DNA from: Williamsia sp.
Lineage (GTDB): Bacteria > Bacteroidota > Bacteroidia > Chitinophagales > Chitinophagaceae
DNA: 64,000 bases
Reading direction: 5' to 3'
Assembly: GCA_015069695.1 (NCBI GenBank)
Contig: JADCRZ010000028.1
Location: 1-64,000 of the forward strand
Shown here: piece by piece, positions 17,502-26,306 of the stretch
How the letters are laid out: each line of letters opens with the position of its first letter
How positions within the stretch are numbered: position 1 is the first letter of the stretch
Notes under the pieces: generated by a model
Database searches by the model: none
What the model saw: only the letters and a program-made list of their open reading frames with translations
Told to the model about the DNA's origin: nothing
Position numbers and translations under genes: made by a program

Positions 17502-18644
17502 ATGCACGAACGCATAGAGGAAATTCAATCCTCCCTTTCCCACCGCGATTACTCCCTTGCCAAACGAAGAATGCTGGACTTAAGCCTTGATACGGGTGAT
17601 ACGTCCCTGCTGAAAGAAGCCATCCGCTGGAGCAAGACCTACCATACACAAGCTGGCACCGGAACGGGGGAAGAAGCGCCTGAAGCTTTCAGACAGGCAG
17701 CCGAAGGACTGCTGAACGGCCTGAGAAATTATCCGCAAACCGGAAATGCCGCACCGCAGCCCTTGTTGATAGCGAATGACATCAGCAAAAAATACAGCAA
17801 GGGAAACTTCAGTTTAAAGCCGATCAGCCTGCAGGTTACTACCGGCAGCGTGGGCGGTGTAGTGGGAGAGAACGGCAATGGAAAAACGACTTTGCTGCGA
17901 TGCCTGGCCGGACAATTAGCGCATGATACCGGAACCATCCAGTTCTCCGGGCTCCGGCAGCCGGATGATTACCAGGTAAAAAATCACGTGGCTTTTATCC
18001 CGCAGCGCATCCCGCGCTGGTATGGCTTCCTGCAGGACAATCTCCATTTTTCGGCTGCATTGTCAGGTGTCAGGGGAGAAGAAAACAGCCTGATGGTATC
18101 GTTTATGCTGGAAAGGCTGAACCTGTCGCAGTATGCCCATCTTACCTGGAACCAGCTCAGCAGCGGCTACCGGACGCGCTTCGAAATAGCCCGCGTGCTG
18201 TTGCAGCGGCCCAGCTTGCTGATCCTGGATGAGCCGCTCGCCAACCTCGACATCAATGCCCAGCAAACCCTGTTGACCGACCTGCGGTACCTGGCCAAAT
18301 CAGTGCGCCACCCTATGGGCATCCTCCTGAGCTCCCAGCAGCTGCATGAAGTGGAAAAGATCGCCGACATTGTTTATTTTATCAAGGAAGGCCATTGCCT
18401 ATTCACCACATCCGATACAGCCGCCCCGGATACCTGCATGATAGAAATTGAAACCACAGCCGGCAGGGAAGCTTTGCAGCAGGTGTTCGGAGAAGGGGAG
18501 ATGCAAGTGCATTATAACGGCAGCTACTATACGCTCACCTCTTCTGCTTTATCGCCTCAGCATCTGTTAACAGCATTGCTGCAGAAAGGGATCTCAATTA
18601 CCTATTTCAGAGACATCACCCGTTCAACCAAACGGTTCTTTTAA
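17502..18644 (+). CDS. ABC transporter ATP-binding protein with helical N-terminal extension
   Basis: About 380 aa from the ATG at 17502 (MHERIEEIQ). The first 100 residues or so form a charged helical extension not found in usual ABC ATPases. The nucleotide-binding domain follows with Walker A GENGNGKTT, signature LSSGYRTR, and Walker B LLILDEPLANLD. A Q-loop is in FIPQR. The following gene, 31 bases on, encodes a large membrane protein and is the likely partner. The N-terminal extension may couple the ATPase to its partner; this is a guess. Confidence 0.87.
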   Translation: MHERIEEIQSSLSHRDYSLAKRRMLDLSLDTGDTSLLKEAIRWSKTYHTQAGTGTGEEAPEAFRQAAEGLLNGLRNYPQTGNAAPQPLLIANDISKKYSKGNFSLKPISLQVTTGSVGGVVGENGNGKTTLLRCLAGQLAHDTGTIQFSGLRQPDDYQVKNHVAFIPQRIPRWYGFLQDNLHFSAALSGVRGEENSLMVSFMLERLNLSQYAHLTWNQLSSGYRTRFEIARVLLQRPSLLILDEPLANLDINAQQTLLTDLRYLAKSVRHPMGILLSSQQLHEVEKIADIVYFIKEGHCLFTTSDTAAPDTCMIEIETTAGREALQQVFGEGEMQVHYNGSYYTLTSSALSPQHLLTALLQKGISITYFRDITRSTKRFF

Positions 18645-18675
18645 ACCCCCACTTCAACGATCGAAACCTTGATCC

Positions 18676-20196
18676 ATGAGCAGTAAAAGACCCCTTGTTC
18701 CCCGCTTTCTCCGCCGCTTCGATCATTATCTCCTGTTAAACAAGCCCGATGTCTGGAGTGCCCGCACGCACCTGGTCATCTATTTCGGAGGATTGTTTAT
18801 AGCTGCGTTGGCACTTGTTTCGTTTGTTATGCCGGACGATCCGCGCAGTTCTTCACCCGCTCCTTACTGGATCGGATATGGTGTGGTTATATCTATCCTG
18901 GCGCTGACGGTCTGGTTGATCTACCTCTTGCGTTTTAATGTATTCAAGCGCTATGGTCATATTACACCGCTCAGCCGGCTCACCACATTTATATTGTATT
19001 TTATTGCTGTAGGCATCATCGCTTTGATTCCCATGGTGATGCCATACGTTGAAAGCGTCCGTGCGAACAAGGCTTACAGTGATCTTGAGATCATCAACGA
19101 TGTCAATTCCATAAACACAAAGATCTGTCAGCTGGAATATGATTCCCTTCCACACAAGCTGAGGACAGACACCATTCTTGTGGTTAACCAATTGCCACAG
19201 CACCGCAGTTTGCCTGATGAGGATGAAGAGGAGGTGGAATATGATGCAGGCGCGACTTACAAGGCAAGACCCCGGTACAGACTGGTAGATACGGCTTCTC
19301 TTCCCGGACGGATTACAGGGGCAGACAGCAGTATCCGTTTGAATGATTCGATGTATGTGTTGTATGCCAGCTATGATTATACATTCGTCAGCTCTTATCA
19401 AACGAGCTCTTTTTATATGGAAGGTCACCGGGTACTGCCTGAGGTTTACTCCAACTATGATTTGTATAAAAAGGTGATCCGTGACTTTGATCATCCCAAC
19501 AGACGGGCGGTCAGGAATGAGCTTTACAAGCTGTTGGATAAGTACAATCTGGAAGCAACAACACCCGGCTGGTATGAGTATGATGAACAGGATCTAAACG
19601 GGGCTGAGCAGATCTCTCAAAAATATAATCTTTACACCATTAATCGCAACATAGACAATGTCTCCTCCAGAAAACTCCGCTGGCGGGATGAGAATGGAGC
19701 GTTTATTATCAGGCTATGGTATTACATCACACTCGGCATTACCCTGCTCGTTTTTGTATACCGGCATTCAACCAGGAAAACATTTTTCCTGTCGCTGCTT
19801 ACAGCTGTTATACTATCCATTCTTACATCACTCTTTGCTGCTTACTTCAATCAACGGGAATCTTCCATGTATGTTTGGCTCATGGCTTATATAGCGCTGT
19901 TTTTTGGCATTTCGCTGTTTGCTTTCAGAAACAAGGTAAGAAGCGGGGTTGCCGGTATTGGTATAAACCTTTTTGTATTGCTGGTTGCCTCTTTGCCTCT
20001 TTGCATGGTAAGTTACTACTACAGCCGGCTGGAAGAAAAGAACCGGAACCTGATAAACCCGCCGCCCATCGATTACGCGTGGAAGTATCAGCTACTATGG
20101 TACGCAGAACTTGCGGGCTCACTGCTCCTGCTCATCTTACTGGCCACCTATATACAAAGGGTATACAGGAAATGGTATGCCCTGCCGGAAGAATAA
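18676..20196 (+). CDS. Large membrane protein, probable partner of the ABC ATPase
   Basis: A 506 aa protein. Hydrophobic segments are seen near residues 33-52, 65-88, 104-125, 354-374, 380-398, 405-422, 428-450 and 472-495. Between the third and fourth lies a soluble domain of about 220 residues, with an acidic patch DEDEEEVEYD, probably outside the cytoplasmic membrane. The layout, three helices then a big loop then five helices, is compatible with a permease, but no family is recognised. It follows an ABC ATPase by 31 bases, which supports a two-gene transporter or signalling unit. Confidence 0.72.
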   Translation: MSSKRPLVPRFLRRFDHYLLLNKPDVWSARTHLVIYFGGLFIAALALVSFVMPDDPRSSSPAPYWIGYGVVISILALTVWLIYLLRFNVFKRYGHITPLSRLTTFILYFIAVGIIALIPMVMPYVESVRANKAYSDLEIINDVNSINTKICQLEYDSLPHKLRTDTILVVNQLPQHRSLPDEDEEEVEYDAGATYKARPRYRLVDTASLPGRITGADSSIRLNDSMYVLYASYDYTFVSSYQTSSFYMEGHRVLPEVYSNYDLYKKVIRDFDHPNRRAVRNELYKLLDKYNLEATTPGWYEYDEQDLNGAEQISQKYNLYTINRNIDNVSSRKLRWRDENGAFIIRLWYYITLGITLLVFVYRHSTRKTFFLSLLTAVILSILTSLFAAYFNQRESSMYVWLMAYIALFFGISLFAFRNKVRSGVAGIGINLFVLLVASLPLCMVSYYYSRLEEKNRNLINPPPIDYAWKYQLLWYAELAGSLLLLILLATYIQRVYRKWYALPEE

Positions 20197-20346
20197 AAGA
20201 GCGGGGTGCAGCGGTGTCTTCTTATGATCGGCAATTTCTTTTGCACAATTCGATCATCCGCGGCAAAGAAAATATATTTGCGTTTGTACCATTTTGAATG
20301 GGCGGTTCAATTTCGCTGCAAAACCAGGAGCTGAAAACAAAACAGG

Positions 20347-21870
20347 ATGCTGAGATCAATCAAACAATTAACGGGCGCTTTGCTGCTACTGACCTTGCTA
20401 AGCAGCACGGCGCGCCTGCCGGAAAAAAAGGCCAAGACCTATGTATCCAACTACGAAAATGTATTGGGTACTTCATTGGAAATAAAGATCATGGCCGGCT
20501 CGCCCGGGCAGGCTGTCCGGGCCGAAAAGGATGTGCTGGCAGAGATAGACAGACTCAACCATCTACTGAGCAGCTATGATCCATCCAGCGAATTCAGCCA
20601 GTGGATGAGGGCCGGCAAAAAGCCCGTAACCATTTCACCTGAATTGTTCCAGGTGCTGCTGTTGTTTGAACAGTGGCGGCTCATGAGCCATGGAGCACTG
20701 GATGCATCAGCTGCATCGGTGATCCAGGTTTGGAAAGCGGCAGCCAAAGCAAACCGGCTGCCCCTGCCTGCTGAAATCAACCAGGCCCTGCAGGCAGTTC
20801 GGCAGGTTCATTACACGCTGGACAAACAAAAGGGAACGGCCCTGCGTACCAGCGACGCACCCCTGGTCCTGAATTCTTTTGCGAAGAGCTATATCATGAA
20901 CAAGGCTGCTGCGAAGGCCATGAATAGAACCGGCATAAACGGACTGGTGATCAATATTGGCGGAGACATCCTGGTGCGGGGTGCGCATACAGAACAGATC
21001 GGCGTGAGCAATCCGGTAGCGGATGCCGAAAACGATCCGCCCGTAGCCAGCATGGTTGTACAAAACAAAACCGTGGCAACCAGTGGAAATTACCGGCGCG
21101 GAGAAATGATCAAGGGAAAATGGTACTCGCACATTGTAGACCCGCGCACCGGCTTTCCGGTAAGCGGGGTCATCAGCGCTACCGTGGTAGCCGATAGTGC
21201 AACAGATGCCGGCGCGCTCGCAACGGCCTTGAATGTACTTAGCCTGGAAGAAGGCAGGCAACTGGTTGCTTCTATCCCCGAGGCCGAGTACATGCTGATC
21301 ACAGCAGATGGCAGGCAGATCCGGAGCAACGGGTGGAAAGAGATCCCGGTACCGGCCCCGAAAGCGGGTGTTGAAGCCGCCGCACGGGTTGCAGGAGATA
21401 AAGGTTGGGATCCCAACTTTGAGCTGGCCATCAACCTCGAACTGGCCCGCTTTGAAGGAATGCGGACCCACCGGCCTTTTGTAGCGGTCTGGATAGAAGA
21501 CGAGCACAAAAAACCGGTCCGGCAAATAGCGGTATGGTATGGCAAGGCAAGATGGCTGAACGAAATGCGCTCCTGGCATTATGCCTATTTTGCCGGTTTT
21601 TCAGCGGGCAATCCCAACATCATGTCTACAACCAGTACCACAAGACCAGCCGGGAAATATACCCTCAAATGGGATGGGAAAGATGACAACGGCAACCTGG
21701 TAGACCAGGGGACCTACACAATTTATCTGGAAGCTGCCCGACAGGAAGGCACACACCAGCTCATGAGCCAGGAAATCACCCTCAAAAAGCCGCAGCACAT
21801 CGACATCCCCGGTGGTGTTGAAATTGCTGCTGCTTCATTGGACTATCGCAAGAAAGCAAATGGAAACTAA
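20347..21870 (+). CDS. FAD:protein FMN transferase (ApbE) fused to a DUF2271 domain
   Basis: A 507 aa protein with an N-terminal signal peptide (to about residue 22). Residues 35-330 form an ApbE domain, with YDPSSEFSQ, a central INIGGDILV segment and the metal-binding/flavin HIVDPRTGFPV motif. ApbE proteins attach FMN from FAD to Ser/Thr of target proteins. The rest, from about residue 340, is a DUF2271-type domain (ELAINLELARF, AVWIEDE, KYTLKWDGKDDNGN). Its end overlaps the next gene, a PepSY-type membrane protein, by 11 bases. This fusion plus partner is typical of periplasmic flavinylation modules in Bacteroidota. No FMN-binding target protein is in the window. Confidence 0.88.
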   Translation: MLRSIKQLTGALLLLTLLSSTARLPEKKAKTYVSNYENVLGTSLEIKIMAGSPGQAVRAEKDVLAEIDRLNHLLSSYDPSSEFSQWMRAGKKPVTISPELFQVLLLFEQWRLMSHGALDASAASVIQVWKAAAKANRLPLPAEINQALQAVRQVHYTLDKQKGTALRTSDAPLVLNSFAKSYIMNKAAAKAMNRTGINGLVINIGGDILVRGAHTEQIGVSNPVADAENDPPVASMVVQNKTVATSGNYRRGEMIKGKWYSHIVDPRTGFPVSGVISATVVADSATDAGALATALNVLSLEEGRQLVASIPEAEYMLITADGRQIRSNGWKEIPVPAPKAGVEAAARVAGDKGWDPNFELAINLELARFEGMRTHRPFVAVWIEDEHKKPVRQIAVWYGKARWLNEMRSWHYAYFAGFSAGNPNIMSTTSTTRPAGKYTLKWDGKDDNGNLVDQGTYTIYLEAARQEGTHQLMSQEITLKKPQHIDIPGGVEIAAASLDYRKKANGN

Positions 21871-22516
21871 TCAATCCGCACAGCCCCGGCAGGCGGCTCA
21901 GCCCGCAAAGAAAAAAGCAAAAGCCGGATGGAAAAGAAGCACAGCGGCATTCTCCCGTTGGCTGCATACCTATCTCTCTATGCTCAGTTTCGTGGTTGTC
22001 TTGTTTTTTGCCCTCACCGGTATTACGTTGAACCATGCCGAATGGTTTGATGGCAAGCAGGTGGAGAACAAGGTTGATGGAACCATCCCGCTCGCCTGGG
22101 TAAAAACACCCGATACAGCGCAGATCAAAAAGCTGGAGATCGTTGAACTGCTCCGCAAAACCTACCACATTCAGGGATATGTAAGCGACTTCCTGATCGA
22201 TGACCAGCAATGCACGCTTTCATTCAAAGGACCGGGCTACAGCGCCGATGCTTTTATCAGCAGGGAGAACGGACAGCTACAGCTCACGGAACTGAAGCTG
22301 GGCCTTGTGGCCGTATTGAACGACCTGCACAAGGGCCGCGACAGTGGCAAGGGCTGGAGCTGGGTGATCGACCTGTCAGCCGGCTTTTTAGCCCTCGTAT
22401 CCCTGAGCGGACTGGTCATGCTTTTCTTTCTGAAAAAGAAGCGCCTCAACGGATTGCTGCTCGCCCTTGCAGGCGGGCTGATCTGTTACCTGATCTATTC
22501 CTTCCTGGTGCCCTGA
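21860..22516 (+). CDS. PepSY-associated transmembrane protein
   Basis: About 218 aa from the ATG at 21860 (METNQSAQ), which overlaps the end of the ApbE gene. A Lys/Ala/Gln-rich cytoplasmic N-terminus precedes a first helix with LHTYLSMLSFVVVLFFALTG, the hallmark of PepSY-associated membrane proteins, followed by a soluble PepSY-like part with NHAEWF and a second conserved block VAVLNDLHKGRDSG. Two more helices end the protein. Such proteins are often flavin- or haem-linked electron carriers across the inner membrane and pair with ApbE-DUF2271 proteins. Confidence 0.83.
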   Translation: METNQSAQPRQAAQPAKKKAKAGWKRSTAAFSRWLHTYLSMLSFVVVLFFALTGITLNHAEWFDGKQVENKVDGTIPLAWVKTPDTAQIKKLEIVELLRKTYHIQGYVSDFLIDDQQCTLSFKGPGYSADAFISRENGQLQLTELKLGLVAVLNDLHKGRDSGKGWSWVIDLSAGFLALVSLSGLVMLFFLKKKRLNGLLLALAGGLICYLIYSFLVP

Positions 22517-22542
22517 ATACTTTCATCTACTTCCACCCATGC

Positions 22543-23490
22543 TCATTCCGCGCTTGCCTTGTCCAGTGCATCTACTGCTGACTGATCCAGTTTTAGGGTG
22601 GTCGCTTGCACCAATGCATCGATCTGTTCAGGACTTGTTGCGCTTACAATAGGTGCTGTAACGGTTGGCTTGGCAAGCAGCCAGGCCAATGCAACGGAAG
22701 CGGGTGTTGTGCTATGTTCTTCGGCTGCTTTATCGAGTGCCTGCAAGATCCGGAGCCCCCTTTCATTCAGGTATTTTGAAATCCCTTGTCCGCGTTTGCT
22801 TTTTGAGAGGTCTTCAGCTGAGCGGTATTTGCCGGACAGAAAACCACTGGCAAGGGCATAGTAATTGATCACCGCAATCCCGTGCTCCCGGCAGATCGGT
22901 TCCAGCTCTTTTTCAAATGCGGCGCGGTCGTACAAATTGTACAGGGGTTGCAAAGTTGCATAGCCACCGATCCCGCTATCGTGGCTGGCCTGTAATGCTT
23001 CCTGTAATTGTGCAGGGGTGTAGTTTGATGCGCCGTAAGCCCGGATCTTGCCTTCTGTTTGCAGCTGTTCAAAAGCTTCCAGCGTTTCGCCGATGGGGGT
23101 TCCGGGATCGGGGTAATGTGCCTGGTACAGATCAATGTAATCTGTCTGCAGTCTTTTCAAGGATTCGTGCGCCGATTCGATCACATATTCTTTGCGGAGC
23201 CCTTTCTTCCCGTTCAGTTCCGACCCCAGTTTTGTGGCTATGATTACGCTGTTTCTATTGCCCCTTTTTTTGATCCAGTTGCCAATGATCGTTTCTGATT
23301 CACCGCCTTTGTTGCCGGGTACCCAGCTGCTATACGTATTGGCCGTATCGATAAAATTCAATCCCTGCGCAGTAAAATGATCGAGCACACCCAGGGATGC
23401 AGGCTCGTCAAGTGTCCATCCAAATACGTTCCCGCCTACTGTTAACGGCGGTACTTCAATGCCGGTTTTTCCTAATCCTCTCTTTTCCAT
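22543..23490 (-). CDS. Aldo/keto reductase
   Basis: About 315 aa from the ATG at 23490 (MEKRGLGKTGIEV); the open frame goes on upstream to 24585 but that is the antisense of the molybdopterin gene. The family signatures are present: GLGKTGIEVPPLTVGGNVFGW, FIDTANTYSSW with the catalytic Asp and Tyr, a Lys in IATKLG, and a His in LYQAHYPD. It is closest to the NADPH-dependent AKR group that includes voltage-channel beta-subunit-like proteins. It is divergent from the molybdopterin subunit gene with about 96 bases between. Confidence 0.9.
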   Translation of the reverse strand: MEKRGLGKTGIEVPPLTVGGNVFGWTLDEPASLGVLDHFTAQGLNFIDTANTYSSWVPGNKGGESETIIGNWIKKRGNRNSVIIATKLGSELNGKKGLRKEYVIESAHESLKRLQTDYIDLYQAHYPDPGTPIGETLEAFEQLQTEGKIRAYGASNYTPAQLQEALQASHDSGIGGYATLQPLYNLYDRAAFEKELEPICREHGIAVINYYALASGFLSGKYRSAEDLSKSKRGQGISKYLNERGLRILQALDKAAEEHSTTPASVALAWLLAKPTVTAPIVSATSPEQIDALVQATTLKLDQSAVDALDKASAE

Positions 23491-23586
23491 GATTGCTGAA
23501 TTGTTTCTGTAGCTATGCCAAAACAATGCCTGCAAGCCTTTACCTTTGAACAAGCCTGATATTTCCCATTTACTTATAATCGCTGT

Positions 23587-25734
23587 ATGCGTAGAGATAA
23601 GCTGTTTGAAACTGCTGTCGGCAAGCCCCTGAACAGGGTAGATGGCGTAGCTAAAGTGACCGGAACCGCAAAATACGCGGCAGAGTACAAGCTCAAGGGA
23701 CTTACCTATGGCGTGTTCGTAACCAGTACTGTGGCAAAAGGCCGCATCCAGCAGATCGACAGCAAGAAGGCCGAAAAATTGCCGGGGGTGCTTGGTGTGC
23801 TCAGTCACCTCAATGTGTCCCGGGTACTGTATAAGATCATAAAAGGCCCGCTCGCTCCCGATCCGGGGGAGGAGTTCAAGCTTTTTCAAAACGACCGGGT
23901 GTTTTTTAACATGCAGCCGGTAGCCCTGGTGGTCGCCACTTCGCTGGAACAGGCGCAGTATGCAGCCTCGCTGGTAAACGTACAGTATGCAGAAGAAGCA
24001 CACCAAACAGACATGGCTAAACGCGTGGGTCAGGCATTTACGCCCTACTATTCCCTCGATTACCTGCGGGGCCGGGCGGGTAGCTGGAAAGCGGCGCCGG
24101 TAAAGATCGAGCAGGAATACCAGACCTCGCTGCAGGTGCACAATCCTATAGAGCCGCATACCGCAACGGCTTACTGGGAAAGCGACGACAAGCTGCTGAT
24201 CTTTAACAAGACACAGGGTGTAAATGGGACCCGGCAGCAGTTTGCAGAATATCTTGGCATGCCGCCGGAGAACATACACGTGCACGCACCTTTTGTGGGC
24301 GGGGCCTTTGGCAGTGCGTCCAGGATGCTGCCCCATGAAGTGGCCGCTGTACTGGGTGCCAGAATGGTCAACCGCCCGGTAACGGTGGCGCTTGAACGCA
24401 GCCAGGTTTTCAACATGGTCGGCTATCGTCCCTACTCCCTGCAGAAGTATGCGGTAGGGGCAGGTGCAGATGGAAAACTGGTTGCCATCGAACACCAGGC
24501 CTGGGGCTCTACCGCCAGTTACGACCAGTTTGTGGAACGCATTGTAGAGCCCACCAAATCCATGTACGACTGTCCGAACCTGCAAGCCATTTACAAGCTG
24601 GTTCCGCTGGATATGAGCATGCCATCTCCTGCCCGCGGGCCCGGTGAAACCAGCGGGTCGTTTGCCATGGAATCGGCTATGGACGAACTGGCTTATGCCC
24701 TCAAAATGGATCCGCTCGAATTAAGGCTGCAAAACTTCGCAGACCTTGACCTGAATAAAAACCTGCCCTGGTCGAGCAACTATTTAAAGGAATGCTATCA
24801 GCTGGGAGCGGAAAAGTTTGGCTGGAGCAAACGCAGTACCACACCCGGTTCGATGAAAAATGGTTCCCTGCTGGTTGGTATGGGCATGAGCGCCGGCATC
24901 TACAAGGCCGAGCGTGCCCCTGCTTCTGCCGGGGTTACTTTGTATGCCGATGGCAAAGTCCAGGTCCGGAGTTCGTTGGCGGATACGGGTCCCGGCTCAG
25001 CTACGATCATGACGCAGATCGCCGCCGATGCGCTAGGTGTGGATGTGCAACAGGTAAGCATTGAGTGGGCCGATTCCACCTTTCCGCAGGCGCCTCCCCA
25101 ATATGCCTCCCATACCACTGCTTCTGCCGGTTCTGCCGTGCATGATGCGGCAGTTGCCTTGAAGAAAAAGTTTGCAGCGCTGGATGGCATGGAAGAGCTG
25201 CCTGCTGCTGTTTCCTACACAGCGCTGCTGAAAAAGCACAGGCTGGAAAAACTGGAGGTTGTATCAGCATCCAAACCCGGTGAAGAAAGTAAAAAGTTCT
25301 CCGGCAAATCATTTGCCGTTCACTTTGTAGAAGTGCATGTTCATCCCCTTACCTGTGAAGTGCGCGTTGCCCGCGTTGTTTCGGTTATTGATGCCGGTAA
25401 GATCATGAATCCAAAGACGGCCCGCAACCAGATCATGGGCGCCGTTGCTTGGGGCATTGGCATTGCCCTGATGGAAGAGGGATTGGTAGATCACCGCTAT
25501 GGGCGTTACATCAACAACAACCTCGCCGATTACCACGTGCCGGTACACGCAGATATTCCTTCTGTCGACATCCACTTTATAGATCAAGGCGACGGACACA
25601 TCAACCCGATGGGTGCCAAAGGCCTCGGCGAAATCGGGATCGTCGGTTTCACCGCTGCCATCGCCAATGCCGTCTATCATGCCACCGGCAAACGCATCCG
25701 GAAGTTGCCTATTACGCTTGACAAGCTGTTGTGA
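23587..25734 (+). CDS. Molybdopterin-binding subunit of a xanthine dehydrogenase family enzyme
   Basis: A 715 aa cytoplasmic protein of the XdhA/CoxL/YagR type. Motifs include the N-terminal RVDGVAKVTGTAKYAAEY, GGAFG for the molybdenum cofactor, ARGPGETSGSFAMESAMDELA around the substrate site, and KGLGEIGIVG with the catalytic Glu near the C-terminus. The length is normal for a YagR-like subunit. Usually a [2Fe-2S] and an FAD subunit gene sit next to it; neither is in the window, since an aldo/keto reductase is on the other side of the promoter and nothing follows for 570 bases. It may take electron partners encoded elsewhere. Substrate, perhaps an aldehyde, is unknown. Confidence 0.88.
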   Translation: MRRDKLFETAVGKPLNRVDGVAKVTGTAKYAAEYKLKGLTYGVFVTSTVAKGRIQQIDSKKAEKLPGVLGVLSHLNVSRVLYKIIKGPLAPDPGEEFKLFQNDRVFFNMQPVALVVATSLEQAQYAASLVNVQYAEEAHQTDMAKRVGQAFTPYYSLDYLRGRAGSWKAAPVKIEQEYQTSLQVHNPIEPHTATAYWESDDKLLIFNKTQGVNGTRQQFAEYLGMPPENIHVHAPFVGGAFGSASRMLPHEVAAVLGARMVNRPVTVALERSQVFNMVGYRPYSLQKYAVGAGADGKLVAIEHQAWGSTASYDQFVERIVEPTKSMYDCPNLQAIYKLVPLDMSMPSPARGPGETSGSFAMESAMDELAYALKMDPLELRLQNFADLDLNKNLPWSSNYLKECYQLGAEKFGWSKRSTTPGSMKNGSLLVGMGMSAGIYKAERAPASAGVTLYADGKVQVRSSLADTGPGSATIMTQIAADALGVDVQQVSIEWADSTFPQAPPQYASHTTASAGSAVHDAAVALKKKFAALDGMEELPAAVSYTALLKKHRLEKLEVVSASKPGEESKKFSGKSFAVHFVEVHVHPLTCEVRVARVVSVIDAGKIMNPKTARNQIMGAVAWGIGIALMEEGLVDHRYGRYINNNLADYHVPVHADIPSVDIHFIDQGDGHINPMGAKGLGEIGIVGFTAAIANAVYHATGKRIRKLPITLDKLL

Positions 25735-26306
25735 GCAGTTGTAATATTTTAAATTTTTTCTCAGGCCTTTTGCAGTTGTATAATACCTATTGAAACTCGG
25801 GCGTGCCTAATAGAGATATTGGTCCATCCTTTGTCATTCTGCCGGGCGCTTCTTGCTGTTGCACTTTCGTTATGATTATGTGCCCCGTGCATGACCTCTG
25901 TGGGGCAGGATGGTATGATTTGCTAACGTCTTTAAACAGAAACTGGCCGCGCTGCAGAGATCCTGTAAGGCGCGGCATCAGCCTGCAAGTGCAACCTTCA
26001 CTGCGCCCTTACAGGATGACAAAAAAAGAGGATGATAAATCCTCCCTCTGTATTGCTGAAGTGAAAACAGCTGCTTGACCTGAATTAGCGCAGTAAAATC
26101 CTCTTTCTCGATTCCTCTTTTCCAGCATCCCTGCAAAGAACTTGAACCCGCTTGCTTTATGATAATATCCTACAAAAAATGGGAAATAACCGATAAATTC
26201 TCCTTTAAAGCGGAGGTTATTTTTGTTTTTATTATCATATCCTGCGGAAAGGTTATTTTGCCGCCGGAACAGTTACACCCTCTTTGCCGACGATTAATGC
26301 TATAAT
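25735..26306. other. Intergenic region upstream of the SusC gene
   Basis: About 570 bases without a gene. It holds the inverted-repeat element at 25830-26023 and a minus-strand terminator-like hairpin at 26021-26044 (GAGGAT/ATCCTC arms, T run on the minus strand). Nearer the SusC gene, TATTTTTG at 26218-26225 fits the Bacteroidota -7 consensus, but no good -33 element is seen. Confidence 0.55.
25830..26023. repeat. MITE/REP-like inverted-repeat element
   Basis: A 194-base element bounded by TTTGTCATTCTG (25830-25841) and CAGGATGACAAA (26012-26023), which pair at 11 of 12 positions. Its right half holds a second, stronger hairpin: ATCCTGTAAGGCGC (25960-25973) pairs with GCGCCCTTACAGGAT (26003-26017) with one bulge. 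No coding sequence lies inside. The form resembles short palindromic elements that occur in many copies in Bacteroidota genomes, but no second copy is in the window. Confidence 0.6.

Noticed and set aside
23491-24585. Long minus-strand extension of the aldo/keto reductase frame
   Set aside because: It runs antisense through the divergent molybdopterin gene and its product does not resemble a protein. The ATG at 23490 gives a complete reductase.
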